Part shown: positions 1 through 13,900 of the stretch, in pieces
Numbering within the stretch: the first letter of the stretch is position 1
Layout of the letters: every line of letters begins with the position of its first letter
Assembly: GCA_033239525.1 (NCBI GenBank)
Contig: BSYO01000020.1
Span: 12,960,546 to 13,024,545, forward strand
DNA from: Nepenthes gracilis
Taxonomy: Eukaryota; Streptophyta; Magnoliopsida; Caryophyllales; Nepenthaceae
Length of the DNA: 64,000 bases
Direction of reading: 5' to 3'
The notes under the pieces: model-generated
The model's database searches: none
What the model saw: the letters and a program-made list of their open reading frames with translations, nothing else
What the model was told of the DNA's origin: nothing
Made by a program: the position numbers and the translations under genes

Positions 1-1969
1 TAATTCTATGATTTGTGGACTGTTGTGTAAATTCACAAGTGTGTGATATTGTAAGAAGGAATAAAAATGACAAGTTGAGTATCACGTCCCGTTGGATTGA
101 ATTATCGTTAAGTATCAAAATTAGTCTTTTTTTAATATTTTCTAAACAACCGAATTGAACATTAGAAAGACACTAATTGAATGTCTAAACATGTAAACAA
201 GATGAAATTCAATAAACAAGGATACTAGTATATATTTTTACTCACCTAGGTATTCTCATGGAACACCTTTTAATTGTTTTTGCATAATATTCAATCATAA
301 TAATAATCAAGATAACATCGATAATTAATGCTCCCTCTCAGAATATATTAAAATTATGATCATATATATACCCAATATATCCCTTCGTGAATAATATAAT
401 ATATAACTATGCGTAAGGCTCAATTCATCTTTTTAAAAATTATGCAAGTCCATGTGGCATATCTCAATCTACAATGAAAATCATGGTAATTCTCTTAAGA
501 TTAATCATGTATATCTCCTCTAGGCTCAACATGTATTATGTAATCATTCAAATAGTAATCATGCATTCAAAAGTATGAAATATAAAGAGAAATAATCATA
601 ATGAGAAAATATTATTGAATGGAATAACTTCAAGAGTACACCATTCAATCGTAGGCTGCATCTGGAACTCTAGTGATGAAAACTTAGTTCATGCTTAAAT
701 AGACAATGAACACAAACACATTAAACTTCATCTTAAGAAAAAGGAAGAAAATCTATCCCCGCGAGTTTGCTGGCTGGCAGTTCCGCTCCGTTGCTGCTCC
801 AGTAGAATTTTTGCCTCTGATCCCTGATTTCTCCTTTTCTATTCAATTCTCTTTGCAGCCATCTGTCCTCTGTCCGGCACTATTGTCTAGCATTGAATGC
901 TCCCTTCAGTTGTCCTAGTTTCCCTTTTCCATGTAGCCCAAAATATTGGAGAAACGTTTAGCTAAATTGATCTCCAAATCTTCCAACCAATTAAGATTCA
1001 AGACCCAAGCTTTTCTATTTTTATGAATCTCCAAATTCACTCATCTTGCACATGGGTACCTTATGGAAATCATTGGAGTCTTGAGAAACTAGTAGGGAGA
1101 AAGTTGTATCTCTCAAATTAAGTTTTCTATTAACACTAATGAAGCTTGTGTAATGTAAAATGACCATCTTGCCACTCTTCTTTTAGTATCTTCTTCCCTA
1201 GTCAATAATACATAATTGTTAATTAAATAAAAGGATTTTTCCTAAGCCTGGAATAATGTATGTAATTTGTCATATCATGGATAATGCATTAAGTGATCAA
1301 TGTCTAGCTGTTGTATGGAAGTTGGTCTTTTGCTGCTAGGGGAATGAATCATAATCTAACTTGTGTTCGGAGTAGTTTGCTTTTCTCAACTCAAAGTGTT
1401 ATTAGCAAATTTATTGACTAGGAAGAAATTTGAAAAGAAAAAGATATAAAAAGAGAAGCTGTTTTAACTGATGGTGGACAGTTGAATTTGGCTGTATTAA
1501 CTGATGGCTTGACTCTATTGTAACGTATGTGGTGAGAGAGATTAGAAGAACTTTATGAAGACAACAAATGCAACGTATGGTTGGTGGAAGCTAATACTTT
1601 GCACACTTTTGAATATACGGAGCTTGCGCTTAGTCACCAACGCTGTTAATATCAAAGTAAATGTATTTATAGGATCTTCTTTGCTGTTTGGATGCAGCAA
1701 CTTGTTCTTTGCTTGTATATTGGAATGGAGGCTTGCTTTTATATAGGTTCTCCCCTCCTGTTTGTAAAATTACCCCCATGCTGTCATTTGTGAATTATTG
1801 TTTCCTAAAAGAGGCATGGGTGCATGTCCATGTGGAATGGATGGGCTCCAAAATATTCTGAGGATAATATCATGAGTTGTTTGGTCTTTATGATCACACG
1901 GTATTTTCTTAAGATGTTTTTCCTAATTGTTATCTTCTTTGACTCTAGCTTTTTTCACCTTGTTAATAG
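1..1969. other. Presumed intron sequence left of the first visible TPR exon
   Basis: AT-rich, with no open frame that shows a recognisable domain. The frames at 706-918 and 1555-1746 are short and unlike any family I know. Because the exon at 1970 starts at a good acceptor and its reading frame continues a repeat protein, this stretch is probably intron or upstream sequence of that gene. I see no promoter I can defend. Confidence 0.4.
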
Positions 1970-4900
1970 ATAATGTTGAAGTCTGATCGACTTGAAGAAG
2001 CTGAGAATGTACAAAGAAAGATTTTGCACATTATGGAATTGACAAAGGTAATTTTCTGTTCGTGCACATTTTTTCCTTAGGTTAACTTTGCCGAGGCTGT
2101 TGTTTCTCCTTAAGTTGTCATTCTTACCTACTGACTGTACTTGTTAATCTTCTCAATGATACATGTTGATGTCAAATATATGTTGAAGTCACCATATTAT
2201 GGTCTAATTGATGAACTTAACATGATTTCTGTATAAGGTGATTTTGGCATAGAATGTGGAACTACCAAGCAGTTCTTTTTTCTCTTTACTCATATTGTTC
2301 AATTTTACCCTCCTGATGTGACGTTTGTCATTACATTTTATGCCTAAGCAATCTAACCTCCTTGAAGAAAGAAAGCCTGTGCGTATATGAAATCTGTTTG
2401 AATATAGTTTGAGAAAAAGTATGTTGTTCTTGACCCAAGTACTGATTTGAGAATCTTATATACTACATTATCTGTTACACTTAAAGAGAATTAGAAAAAA
2501 AAAAAAACAGTTTTCCAACTTTGTAGGAAAAGGATGGCTGCCATAGTTTTTAAAGTTGTTGAATGTTCCAATTTCTGTTGGAGTGTTGTCCTTGATCCTC
2601 GGTTTATCATCTATTACCATATTCTTTTTATTTTTATTGTGAAAATGTAACAAAAACAATGGGCTTCTGGGTGGTAATTATTTGGCCTACCTCTATATAG
2701 TCGCATCTCACGTACAAACTAAAAGATATGAGAGAAGCGGATTAAACAAATGGGAAATTGTATCATTTTTATTTTTCAATCTTTATTTTTTTAAGTGCTT
2801 AGAATGATCTACCAGTGAATATATATTTTCATCATCATCATCCCCAGATTGGGAGGAGGTATGGTGGGCACAGGTTAAATATCTATTGTAGACTTTTTCT
2901 TTCATCCTAGTCAACCAACCTCCTACAAGGAATGTGGTTTGAAGTCAAAGCATTTATCCTCTTTATCCCTCATTTGTCTTACCAAACTAGTGTCACCTTA
3001 GATTAGTAAGTTTAGGTTGGTGTTATGGTTTGTTGGGGAAAATAGGGCCTTCATTAAACATGTCCAATGGATTAATGGGCGTATTAAGGAAATGCTCTAT
3101 AGCATATTATAATGTCACTTTTCTTAAGATAATATTCGTCCTTTACAAATGTAAACAGGTTCATGCAAATTGTCTTAAGGATCAAATGAAGCCTTATTTG
3201 ATTGTGTTTGCACTAATGAAATCAAACCCATAACCTTCATGGAAAATAAGATTATCTAGTTTTTATTTATTATTTTCCACAATAAATAATAACTAAGAAT
3301 GCTTTGATATTTGTGAGTCTTTTTCACTTACATCTTTTCTAATGCCTTTTGTTTTCTTTGAAAAGAACCACCAATGTGGCTTTTATTGAGGGTAGGCCGT
3401 AGGATGAAAGAGTGGGCTTGTTTTGAACAGTTGCGTCTTTTTGTATTACAATTGATTTGCCTATACATAACACTTTCTAAAGAGACACATCATCCATCTA
3501 TTCGAATCAAATCTTTGTTCCTACAATCACGTTCCGTCTAACAATTAGTTTGAAAAATCACACTTGTTCAAGCATTTCTCTTTTCATTTGAAAATAACCA
3601 ACATGGGTCGAAGTTATGGTTCCTCACTTTTGGAAAGAGACCTATTTGAATATGTAGCACTGTAGTCCAAATATCAAAGTTTCTGAACCTAAACATATGA
3701 TTCCTGGGAGTTAGTAGTGTTCTCGGTAACTATGTATCAAATATCATGACGAAAATATAAACAAAGTATACTCCATTTGACATAGTACTTTATGACTGGT
3801 AGTTCTTGTCATTATTGGTGATATTAGAGAGATGTATTGTGGTTGTGAAAGCAATTAGGATTTATATAGATAGAATTTATTAGTTGTTCATTTATCATAT
3901 ATATTTTTCTCATATGCTTAAATCTTATAAATGAGTTTGACATTACCTTATTAGCTAGAAGTTGAGTTTTGGCATAATGATAAAGTTGATTTATTTTTAC
4001 TTAGGAGACACGGGTTCAAATGACATAAACATTTTCTTTGTGATGTAATTAAGATTGTAAAAAATTTGATCCTCCCTAGAGCCCAAAAAATTTATGACTC
4101 ATGTATTGGGTCACTCTTTTATTTACCTTGGACTTTAAATAAGCCACATGTACATTAGTACTTTCAAATTGGTAATAAATTCAATTGTGTGTAGATTGTT
4201 TATATCAAAATTTGGACTCTAGACATGTTACAAAGGAGGAAGAACCAAACCAAAGAAAAGTGTTACCATAAAGCCTGATCTTGTGTATTTAGATCCAGCA
4301 GAGGAAATCCAAGACAGTGCTAAATGGAAGCAAAAAATACTTGTGGCAGAATCTCCTTAATGGGACAATTTTTGGCTTGGTTGGGTTGTCTTACTGTTCT
4401 ACCTTCATATTTGTGGCAATCTAGATACCATTCTGCTATCACTACAACAGAGACTAGTTGATTGCCCTTTCCATGAAAACTCTAGGGTTAGCCATTGCAT
4501 AAGATAAAGTTGTGCAACTACTATAGCAAACACCTCTGCCACTGAAGAACCCACCCCTAAGCTTCCCTGTTGACTCCAATTAAGCCCAGTCTTCCCCAAT
4601 CTGTAACCAATTTGCAAGAACTTTCATCAAATGGCCTCAAAACCCAGTTTATTCAAATTTAATCAATTCAGAGTGCATTGAAACTAGAAATCCTAGCAGT
4701 GATGTTCTAATTTACAAATCACTAGCCTAAAGAACCTACCTTTGCCCTCCCCAATAGATACCACCAGAGCAGCATACTTCATTATTCAGCTGCAAATTGC
4801 TTGTTTTAAAAACTTCATTTACGTGGCTTCAAGTTACCATTATATATTGTTACTCCTAATGTACCTGGGTGCCCATGCTATGTGTGTAAACTTGATTCTT

Positions 4901-7900
4901 GATCTCTAAATGTTGATTTTGTTGGATATTTTTCCATATATCAGGTTATAGTTGTTTGTCCACTATGACAGTATTGAGAGAATGAATATCACATTTTTTG
5001 GTTAAAAGAGTCTTCTCTAAGTCAACTTTTAACGGGCAGAATTTGGGTGACAACTTCTTAATAATCCATCAAGATTAGGTAAATCACAACACAAATTTTT
5101 GAATTGGAGATTTTGGTTTGATAAAATTGGCATGATTAACCTTTTAATATTTGCAATAACTGTTTATAGTAATATTTATATAGCACAAATGATACCTTAT
5201 TGAATTTTATTGTTCACAATGTTAGTTTTTAATTTTTTCTGAGTTTTAGTTTAATGGTAAGGTTGCTATGCTGTTATATAGAGGCTACGAGTTCAAATCA
5301 CAGAAACCTATGTGTAATGGAAGGGTAAGCCCATGCACATCTGATCCTCCCTAGACCCCCATGTTATGGGAATTCATGCATTAAATTGCCGTGTTTTGTT
5401 AAGAAGTTTTAACCTAATGGTAGTTACTTTATGCTACTCGTCCTATTTATATCTTGAAGAAGTTGGTAATGCATAAATATAGAAGTGGGAAGTTGGCTTA
5501 ATTTATGTGTTTTCACTTTTCATTGTTCATGAAGAAGACAGATTGATGCATAAATGACCTGAACCTGACACAGTTATTGTTGCTTGCTAGTGTCTGTTTT
5601 AGGTTGAAGGTAGTTTGACATAAACCCGACTTGACATGACCTAGTTAAGGCAAGTCCCTTGTCTGATATGCTGTCCTATTTATATCTTGAAGAAGTTGAT
5701 AATACATGAATATAAAATTGGGAAGTTTGCTTAATTAATGTGTTTTCACTTTTGAGCTTTCACGAAGAAAACAGGTTGACGCATAATGGCCTGAACCTAG
5801 CACAGTTATTGTTGCTTGCTAGTTTCTGTTTAAGGCTGAAGGTACTTTGACATAAAACCGACTTGACATGACCTAATTAAGGCAAGTCCCTTGTCTGATA
5901 TGCTGTTGGATGGATAATATCCTGCTAAGTAGTAGTAATCTATTCAAGGTTTTTGTCTGAGCGGCTCAATGTAAGAAATTGTAAGGTAGTAGAAATGGGT
6001 TTGATAGCTCTTCAACTTTCATGAGTATCACCTTGGATCTATCAGAAAGGCAGGGTAATATCATATCATTTAACTAACTTCACATTGCAGGATGCAGAAT
6101 TTTTTTAATGGTTGAAACAATTCTATGTTTGTATATACATAAATACACACACACACACACACATACATGCATGTACATATGTATATGTATATATATGTGG
6201 TGCTAAGGGGTTAAAATCTGCATACTGTAAAAGAAGCATATAAAATTAGGCTAGATGCCCCCAAAAAAAAAAAAAAAAAGATGAAAAATCAAAAGAAAAA
6301 TGGAGAAGTTTGAAGGGTAAGAACCATTCAACCAGTGGAGAAGGAAGTGAACTGGTGAAGCCGCTGATGCTTAAAAGTCAAAGGATTTGGGCTCTTCATT
6401 TTGGAAAACCAAGCCATTTCTGATATTCCAATTGACCATAGTGCAGCCTGCAGGACAAAAATCCATGGGTTATTAATTCCTCTTTTTTATATTGCGAGAC
6501 CATTCCCAAGAAAGAAGTTTATCCTTCACTCAAGCAATCTAAACAATCTATTGCCCAAGAGATCCCTTAATAGCATAAATGGAACACTGAACACCAGAAA
6601 CCCCCAAATCTTAAGTCTGTGAAGGAGAAGATGATTTAGAGACCGAGGTCTTCCGTTCATAACATTCTGCAATTTACAATATGCAGCACTTTTTTGTAGA
6701 TTCTGAAAAGTAATATTTCTATCCCGAGCAGCCTCCCAAGCAAACCGAGATCTTTGGTGGAGCATCAGATATCCGAAACATTTTGGAAGGAAACATGGTG
6801 AAATGACTGCTGAATAAGACAACATAAATTGATGGTACTGCGAATCCATCCTTGGTAAGCTTCTGAATAGTAGATTCCTCAGAATAAGAGCAAACCCTGC
6901 ATGAAGCCCCAATAATTTGCATTTTCAGATCATTATGCCTGGGCCATAAAAGCTTAATAGTCCAAGTAGTTTTTTACTGCCTCTACGGTCAGCATAGCCT
7001 GCCACAACTACTTTTTTCTGGGTTAGTATGCCACAACAATGTTTTTGTCATATTGAACTAATTAGGGAATTGTGTGCATATTATAGAACCATTCGTGCAA
7101 TGTTGGATGTAGAGCTTTTCTTCTTGCTGTTGGTGGAATGGATATTTTTCATATCTTTTTTATGGCGTAGGGGCTTGCCCTTTTCCTAGTGTTCAAATCC
7201 ATCCTTGTTAAGCCTCTGAACAGTAGATTCCACAGAATTCGAGCAAATACTGACGTGGTGAAGCTCCCAAAATTTTCATTTTCAGATTGTTATGCTGCGC
7301 ATAAAAGCTTAACATTCCAAATAGTTTTTGTTAGAATATATTAGTATGTGCTTTAGAATATGCTATACTGTCTTCTTATAATAGTAGTGTAGCATTTTTG
7401 ATGAATAACTTTATATATACTTGTGAATAGACCTAACCTTTGTGTGGGGTTTTTTCTTCTCTTCTTATTTACATGGCATCAGAGCCAAAGGAGGAAATCC
7501 AAACTCTGGCTGCCACCACTGACCTCCATCCCCACTAATCTGAGTGTTTCTTCCATCTTAATAAAACCCCGTATTAATTTCCTCCAGTATTAATTCCTTC
7601 TCACCCAAGCATAACCTAGGATTCGACTTCAACATACTGTATTTCTTCCAAATAGACTCGTTTTTTTGCTCCGTCTTTTTGTATTTCTTCCCAACATGCG
7701 AACTCCTCTTTAGAGTCGTTTGGGTTCATCTCCAACTTGAATGCATTTGTGCGATTTCTGGGTATGTTCAAGTTCCTGCCCATGTCTTTTGTGTCTGTTT
7801 TGTAGGCCTGGTACTGCTGTTGGTGTTATTGCAGCATTTGCTGCTGCTGTTGTTCATTTTGGTATTGTTGCACTGATTGTTACTTGTCACTTGTGGATTG

Positions 7901-10900
7901 GTTAGTTTGGCTGCTGGGATCTCTGCCCTCCAATAATGTTTGTTGATACCTCATGGATAAAAAACCTATATTGGGTGTTTTTGATGGAAGTCACGGTAAT
8001 GAACAATCAATTTGTTTTCATTATGGTAGAGCTGGTCCTACACAGAATAAATGCTAGCCATTACATGGAAAGCATGATAGAATTTATGATAGAAATGTAA
8101 CTACTTTTGTCCAATTTGGCAACCCCATTGCCTATCTCTCAGCATCCTTTTGAGTATGGATCATTGACTTCAGTGTCTTTGATTACATGGCTCGGTTCAT
8201 AGATATATTATCTGAGTTTCGATTATATTCCACTATTTCTAATGTCATCTTAGCAAATGGCTTCTTTGCAAAGATTGTGGGAATCAGCACATGCATTTTA
8301 GGCACGGTCTTTACATTTCTCATTAGTTTTTTACTTGTTTAATTTTCAGTTCAACCTATTATTAGTTAATAAGTTTACTTGACAATATAATTGTTGTACA
8401 ATATTTTTCTCTACTCATTGTGAGTTTTAGGACCTTACTATGATGAAGGTTATTGATAAAGGTCATTACGACTCAAGAACCTTCTATGCATTGAACATAA
8501 TCCTATTGCTTGTTCCAGTGCTGCATCTACACTCTTTAATCTTCACTGTAGATTGGGTCATTTATTTCTTTCCGGTCTAAAAATGTTGTGTCCAAGTCTG
8601 GTTTCCATTACCAACTTATTTTATGAGTTTAGGCCAGTTTTTCAAATATCATTGTAGGTCATATTTCCCTCACATAAATCCACGCACCTCATATCTTTTT
8701 GAGTTAGTATACCCGAATGTCTAGGGATCATAGCCAGCTTCGTCCAAGATAAGACTTTGTTAATTTGTTACTTTTGTTGATTATTTACGAATTCCTGTTA
8801 TACTTGATAAAGAATTATTTTGAGTTATATTCTATTTTCTATACTTTCTATGCTGAAATTAAGACCAAATTCTTGAATTCTATATGTACTTTGCAGAGTG
8901 ACAATGATAGTGGATTTTTTTTGTTTCTTGCTCATCATTCATATCCTAATATGGGATTCTTCTTGAGTCATCTTGTCCAGATATACCCCAATTAAAAAGA
9001 GTGATGAAGAAGTAGTATAGTCACCTGATGGAGGTTGCTCGATCTCTCTTATTCCATATAGGTATTGCAAAAGCCTTTTGGAGTAATTCAGCATTGACAA
9101 CTTGACATTTTATCAATCGGATGTCATTGGTGGTAGATGTTATTTCTCATCATGGGGAGGTTTCTTATCATATGTTATTTCTTGACAAGCCATTATATTT
9201 CTTACCACAAGATTTTCAGTTGTGCATGTTATGTCCTTGGTATTTAATCTCATGTGTCAAAGCTTGATCACAAATCTTTGCGATGTATTTTCTTGGATAT
9301 CCTCGTACTCAAAAGGGATATCGGTATTTTTCTCTAGAGTTGGGATGTTTTCTAGTATCCTCTGATGTGTCTACGTATTTTTATCCCGATGTATCTTCAG
9401 CGAGTTTATCATTGAGTATCCCTCATAAGGTCCATATTCTTATATTTGAGATTGTTCGTAAGGTTGTTTCTCTTGCACATTTATCACGTGCCTCCTTGTC
9501 CTCTCATCATTTAGATACATACTCATGGCCCTCGTCATGTGTTTGGTTTTTCTTCGAGAGTGGATTAGGTGCTAATCATTGTTGAGCCAGTTATTCCAAC
9601 TATTGATATTGTTGCTCCGGATTAGGGAACTGATTCTAATTTTCCAATTGCATTACAAAAGGTCTGTCATAGTTTGCACAATATCCATTGTCCACTATAC
9701 TATCTCATAATTGTGCTTTATCTTCACATTGGGATTTTGTGATCGTTTGGACTCGATTAATGTGCCTCAATCTGTATACAATGCTATTTCTTATCCTAAT
9801 TGGAAAACATTTATGGAGGAAGATATGGCTCTACTTGAGCATAATCACACATAGTATCTAGTTTCTTTACCTCGAGGGAAGAAATTCATCGGTTGTAAAT
9901 GGGTTTACATAGTTAAAGTCATTTTAGATAGTTTTTTAGTTTGGTTGAAAGCCTATTTAATGGCCAAAGGGTATGCTCAAACTTCTTGGATGGACTATAT
10001 TGATACATTTTCTCTTGTCTCCAAGTTAACTTTGTTAGGCTGTTCATTTCATTGGCTACTACTCATCACTGGCCTTTATATTAGTTTGAGGTAAAAAAAT
10101 GCCTTATTATATGGTGATCTTCAAAAAGAGGTTTATTTGGAGCAATATTTAAGGTTCATTATTCAAGGGGAGTCTGAATATGTTTGCTGGTTAAAAAAGT
10201 CATTGTGTAGTTTGAAATACTCTCCACAAGTATAGCTTGGTAGATTTAGTGAATCTGTGTATAAATTTAGGCTCTCTTACTATGACAGTAAATCACTCGT
10301 GTCTAGTGTCACTCTAGTGCTAGGTGTATCTCCTCATTGTATATGTGGATGATATTCTGATTACTAGTAGTAATAGTATTAGTATTGTGGATTTAAAATT
10401 GTTTCTTCATCAATTTCAGACCAAAGATTTTGAGAGTTTGCTTTATTTTTGGGGTATTGAGGTTGTTAGGGGCTATCATAGCATATTTTTTCCACAAAGA
10501 AAATACACTATGGATTTCCTTTGAGAAACTGATATAGTGGATTCAAAATCTTATGATACACCATTGGATCCAGGAATTAAAGTTTTGTCAGATTATGGGG
10601 AGATCCTTGTTGAACCAGAAAGGTACCGACGACTAATTGGTAAGTTTAATTATCTTACTATGACTTGTCCACATCTTTCATAGGTAGCGTTGTGAGAATT
10701 TCTGTCTTCTCCTTATGTTCCTCATTAGGAGGTTGTGATGCATATTATTAAATATTCCGACAGTGCAATAGATTGAGGCTAGTTTTATAGCGATCATGGC
10801 CATAATTAGCTCGATGGTTTTTATGATGTTGATTGGGTTGGGTTATTGTATGATCGAAAGTGTATCGCTTGCTATTGTATTTTGTTGGAAGCAACCTTAT

Positions 10901-13900
10901 GTCTTAAAAGAGTAATAAATAAAATGGGGCAGCCAAGTCAAATGCGGAATCAGAGTATTGTGCTTTGAAACATGTTTCCTGTAAAATTATGTGATTTTGG
11001 CAATTACTCGAGTCTCTTGGTTATAAAAGTTCTAGGTCTTCTTAGCTGTGGTGCGATAATCAAGATGCCATTCCTATTGCATTGAATGGGGTCTTTCACA
11101 TGCACACAAAGCATATTGAGGTATATTGTTACTTTATTCATAGGAAGTTTTGACGGGGCATATTTTATATTCATCATATGAGGATTAAAGATCAACTTGT
11201 AAACATTTTCACTAAGTCATTGACAGCAGTTCGAGTTATGTATATTTGTAATAAGTTTGGCATTATTAATATTAATAATCCTACTTTAGGGGGAGTGTTA
11301 GAATATATTCTTTGAATATGCTTTAGAATATGTTACGATATGTTCTTTGAAAGGGTAGTTTAGTATTTGAGATAATTGTAAATAACTCTGTGTATATATG
11401 AATAGACTTAACCCTATTGTCGGGTTTTTCTTCTTTTCTTATTTTACAATTTCTTACCTCCTCCACGGTCTGCATAGTCTGCCACAACAACAGTGTTTCT
11501 TTCATATCAAACAAATTAGGGAATCATGTGCATGATATAGAACCATTCATGTAATCTAGGATGTAGAGCTTTTCTTCTTGCCATTTATGGGATGTAATTT
11601 CTATATATCTTTGTATGGCCGATGGGCTTGCACTTTTCCTAATGTTCATAGACAGTGGTGATAACTTATTAGAACTACCAAACTTCAAATTTTGTCCTAT
11701 GCCTTTTTGACAGAAAACAAATTATTTTGTATTTGTGATGTTTTCCTCTTTTATAATATCACAATTTCATAGTTAAAACAATAACAATAAAGCCTTATGC
11801 TTTAAGGCCCATTACATGATTTCGGTTATATGAATTGTCCTTCTTCAATAAGTATATTTATGGAAATAACTTCTGGAAATAGAAGCATAAAATCTTTATT
11901 TATTACCTCACCCTAAGCTTCTCCCTTTTTAATTGTCTGGAACATCAATTAGACCACCTTTTTCACCATTGTTTTATGTGGCCTTTGTCCTAGTTTTTGT
12001 TGCTACTATTTATATTTGTTAATTTTTTTTATTGTCATGTTTTGTCTAATGGAGCAAGCAAATTACAATTGTGGTGGCAGTTTTCATGCAGTTACGCTTG
12101 TGACCTTTTGGGTGTTCATTGTCTTAGTTCAGGTCAAAATGATTTTAGACATGGGATTTTGTAGTTCTGTGCTATGTTAGCAATATTTTGTGTTGGCAGT
12201 TCTGGTTAATTAATATCCTAAAGCAGGTTATCTTTTTTTTTTTTAATTTTTAAAATCCTCGGATCCATCACCAATTGCATTCATTGACTGTTACTTAATG
12301 TGACACAGGGTTGGAATTCTTTGGATACTGTTACTGCTGCTGAAAGCCTTGCGATGACTTTGCAATCAGTTGGAAAATTAAGGGATGCACATGATCTTTT
12401 AGAAAGGTGGACTATTCATTTGAAGTAACAATTAACTGTGCTTGTTGGCAATTTTAATTTTAAACAGGTTCCTAAAGTTTGACGTTCGCAGGTGTCTTGA
12501 TTGTCGAAGATCATTACTTCCTCAGGACCACATTCAGGTTGTTGAAACTACCACTTGACAAAATCTCAATAATTTGTAATTTTGTTTTCATATCGTGTTT
12601 ATTTTAAGTCCATTAGGGTGAGAAGCCAAGGGTGAGAGGAGTAGAAATTTAAATAGAGCAAACTCAAAAACATAACAAGAGAAGGAAGCAGGTGAGTTTT
12701 AAACTTCACTAAATATTTATTTCTCAAATTCTCAAATTTTAATTCTATTCCAGCCCTACAAGGGGATAAATATAGGGTATAAGATATAAGCCACCTAACA
12801 TCTACTAGAATTAAAGTGCATGCCACCAAATTAATTAAGATGCCTTCCATCTATAAGACAACTATTAATTAGGGCATCTCTTATCTAAAAGACAACTATT
12901 AATTAAACCATTAAATAAGATATAAACAACCACTCATTAAATAGAACATCAAAATTTCTCTTCAAGAAGCTGGCTCGACAAACCCAAGAGAGCTGGCTTG
13001 TGGGCCTTGGCCATGCATTGAATGATCCTTCCTGGGTGAGAAGGAACTGCTCAGCGAGTTCTTATTCAGTTTGCCATAGTATCGAGTCAAGTCTTACACA
13101 TCAAATGTTGAATGAGTGTTGTTCCACCTGGAAAATTTTGACCTGCTGATGAGCATTGGCAGTCCTTTCATACTTTGCATGGCTTTCTTAGGCCTCTTCC
13201 ACACTTTTTGATGAATTTTGATATTGAGAAAAAATTTCTATCCTTTTGTAAAAAATTGGGAGATCTCTTCTCTTGGCATGGTAAAAGAACAACATCAACC
13301 TTCCCATTTTAAAGGTGTAGGTATTCCTTCGCCCATCATGAATAGCACTCTTATCATATTGCTATGGCCTTCCTAGAAATTTGTGACATACTTCTATAGG
13401 TACCATGTTGCATAGTATCTTACTTGATAATTTTTTATTGATAGAAAAAATGAGACTAGGCAACGTTTACTTTTACCTCTTTGCCCTTCTTGAACCATGC
13501 GATATGATAAGGTCATGGATGTCACTTGGTTGTAAGCTTGAGTCTATCCATCATTTCTCACAAAGCAATTGTTTCACAACTCCCACCATCAATCACAATG
13601 GTGCATACCTTGCTAAGGATCTTGCACTGAGTTTTGAAGGTACTAGAAGGAGCCAATCTTCATCTAGTTCGGCCTTTAGGGTAGAGAGAATCGTTTGGAT
13701 CACATTACTTTCTCCTTCCTCTAGTTCAACCTCCACTCGTTCAATCTCCTCTGCATCATATAGGTGCTGCCTCGGGTCATCATAGTCTTCATGGACCTTC
13801 ATCAATCAGGCTAAATGAGCTACTGCTTGCTTTTTGGGACAAGCATGGAATCAATGGCTAACTCATCCTTGCTTAAAGTAAGCCTTGGGGTTGATGACCT

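Noticed and set aside
1973..1975. ATG as start codon of the TPR gene
   Set aside because: The exon begins three bases upstream at a good acceptor and the TPR array lacks its N-terminal part, so the true start is probably outside the window.
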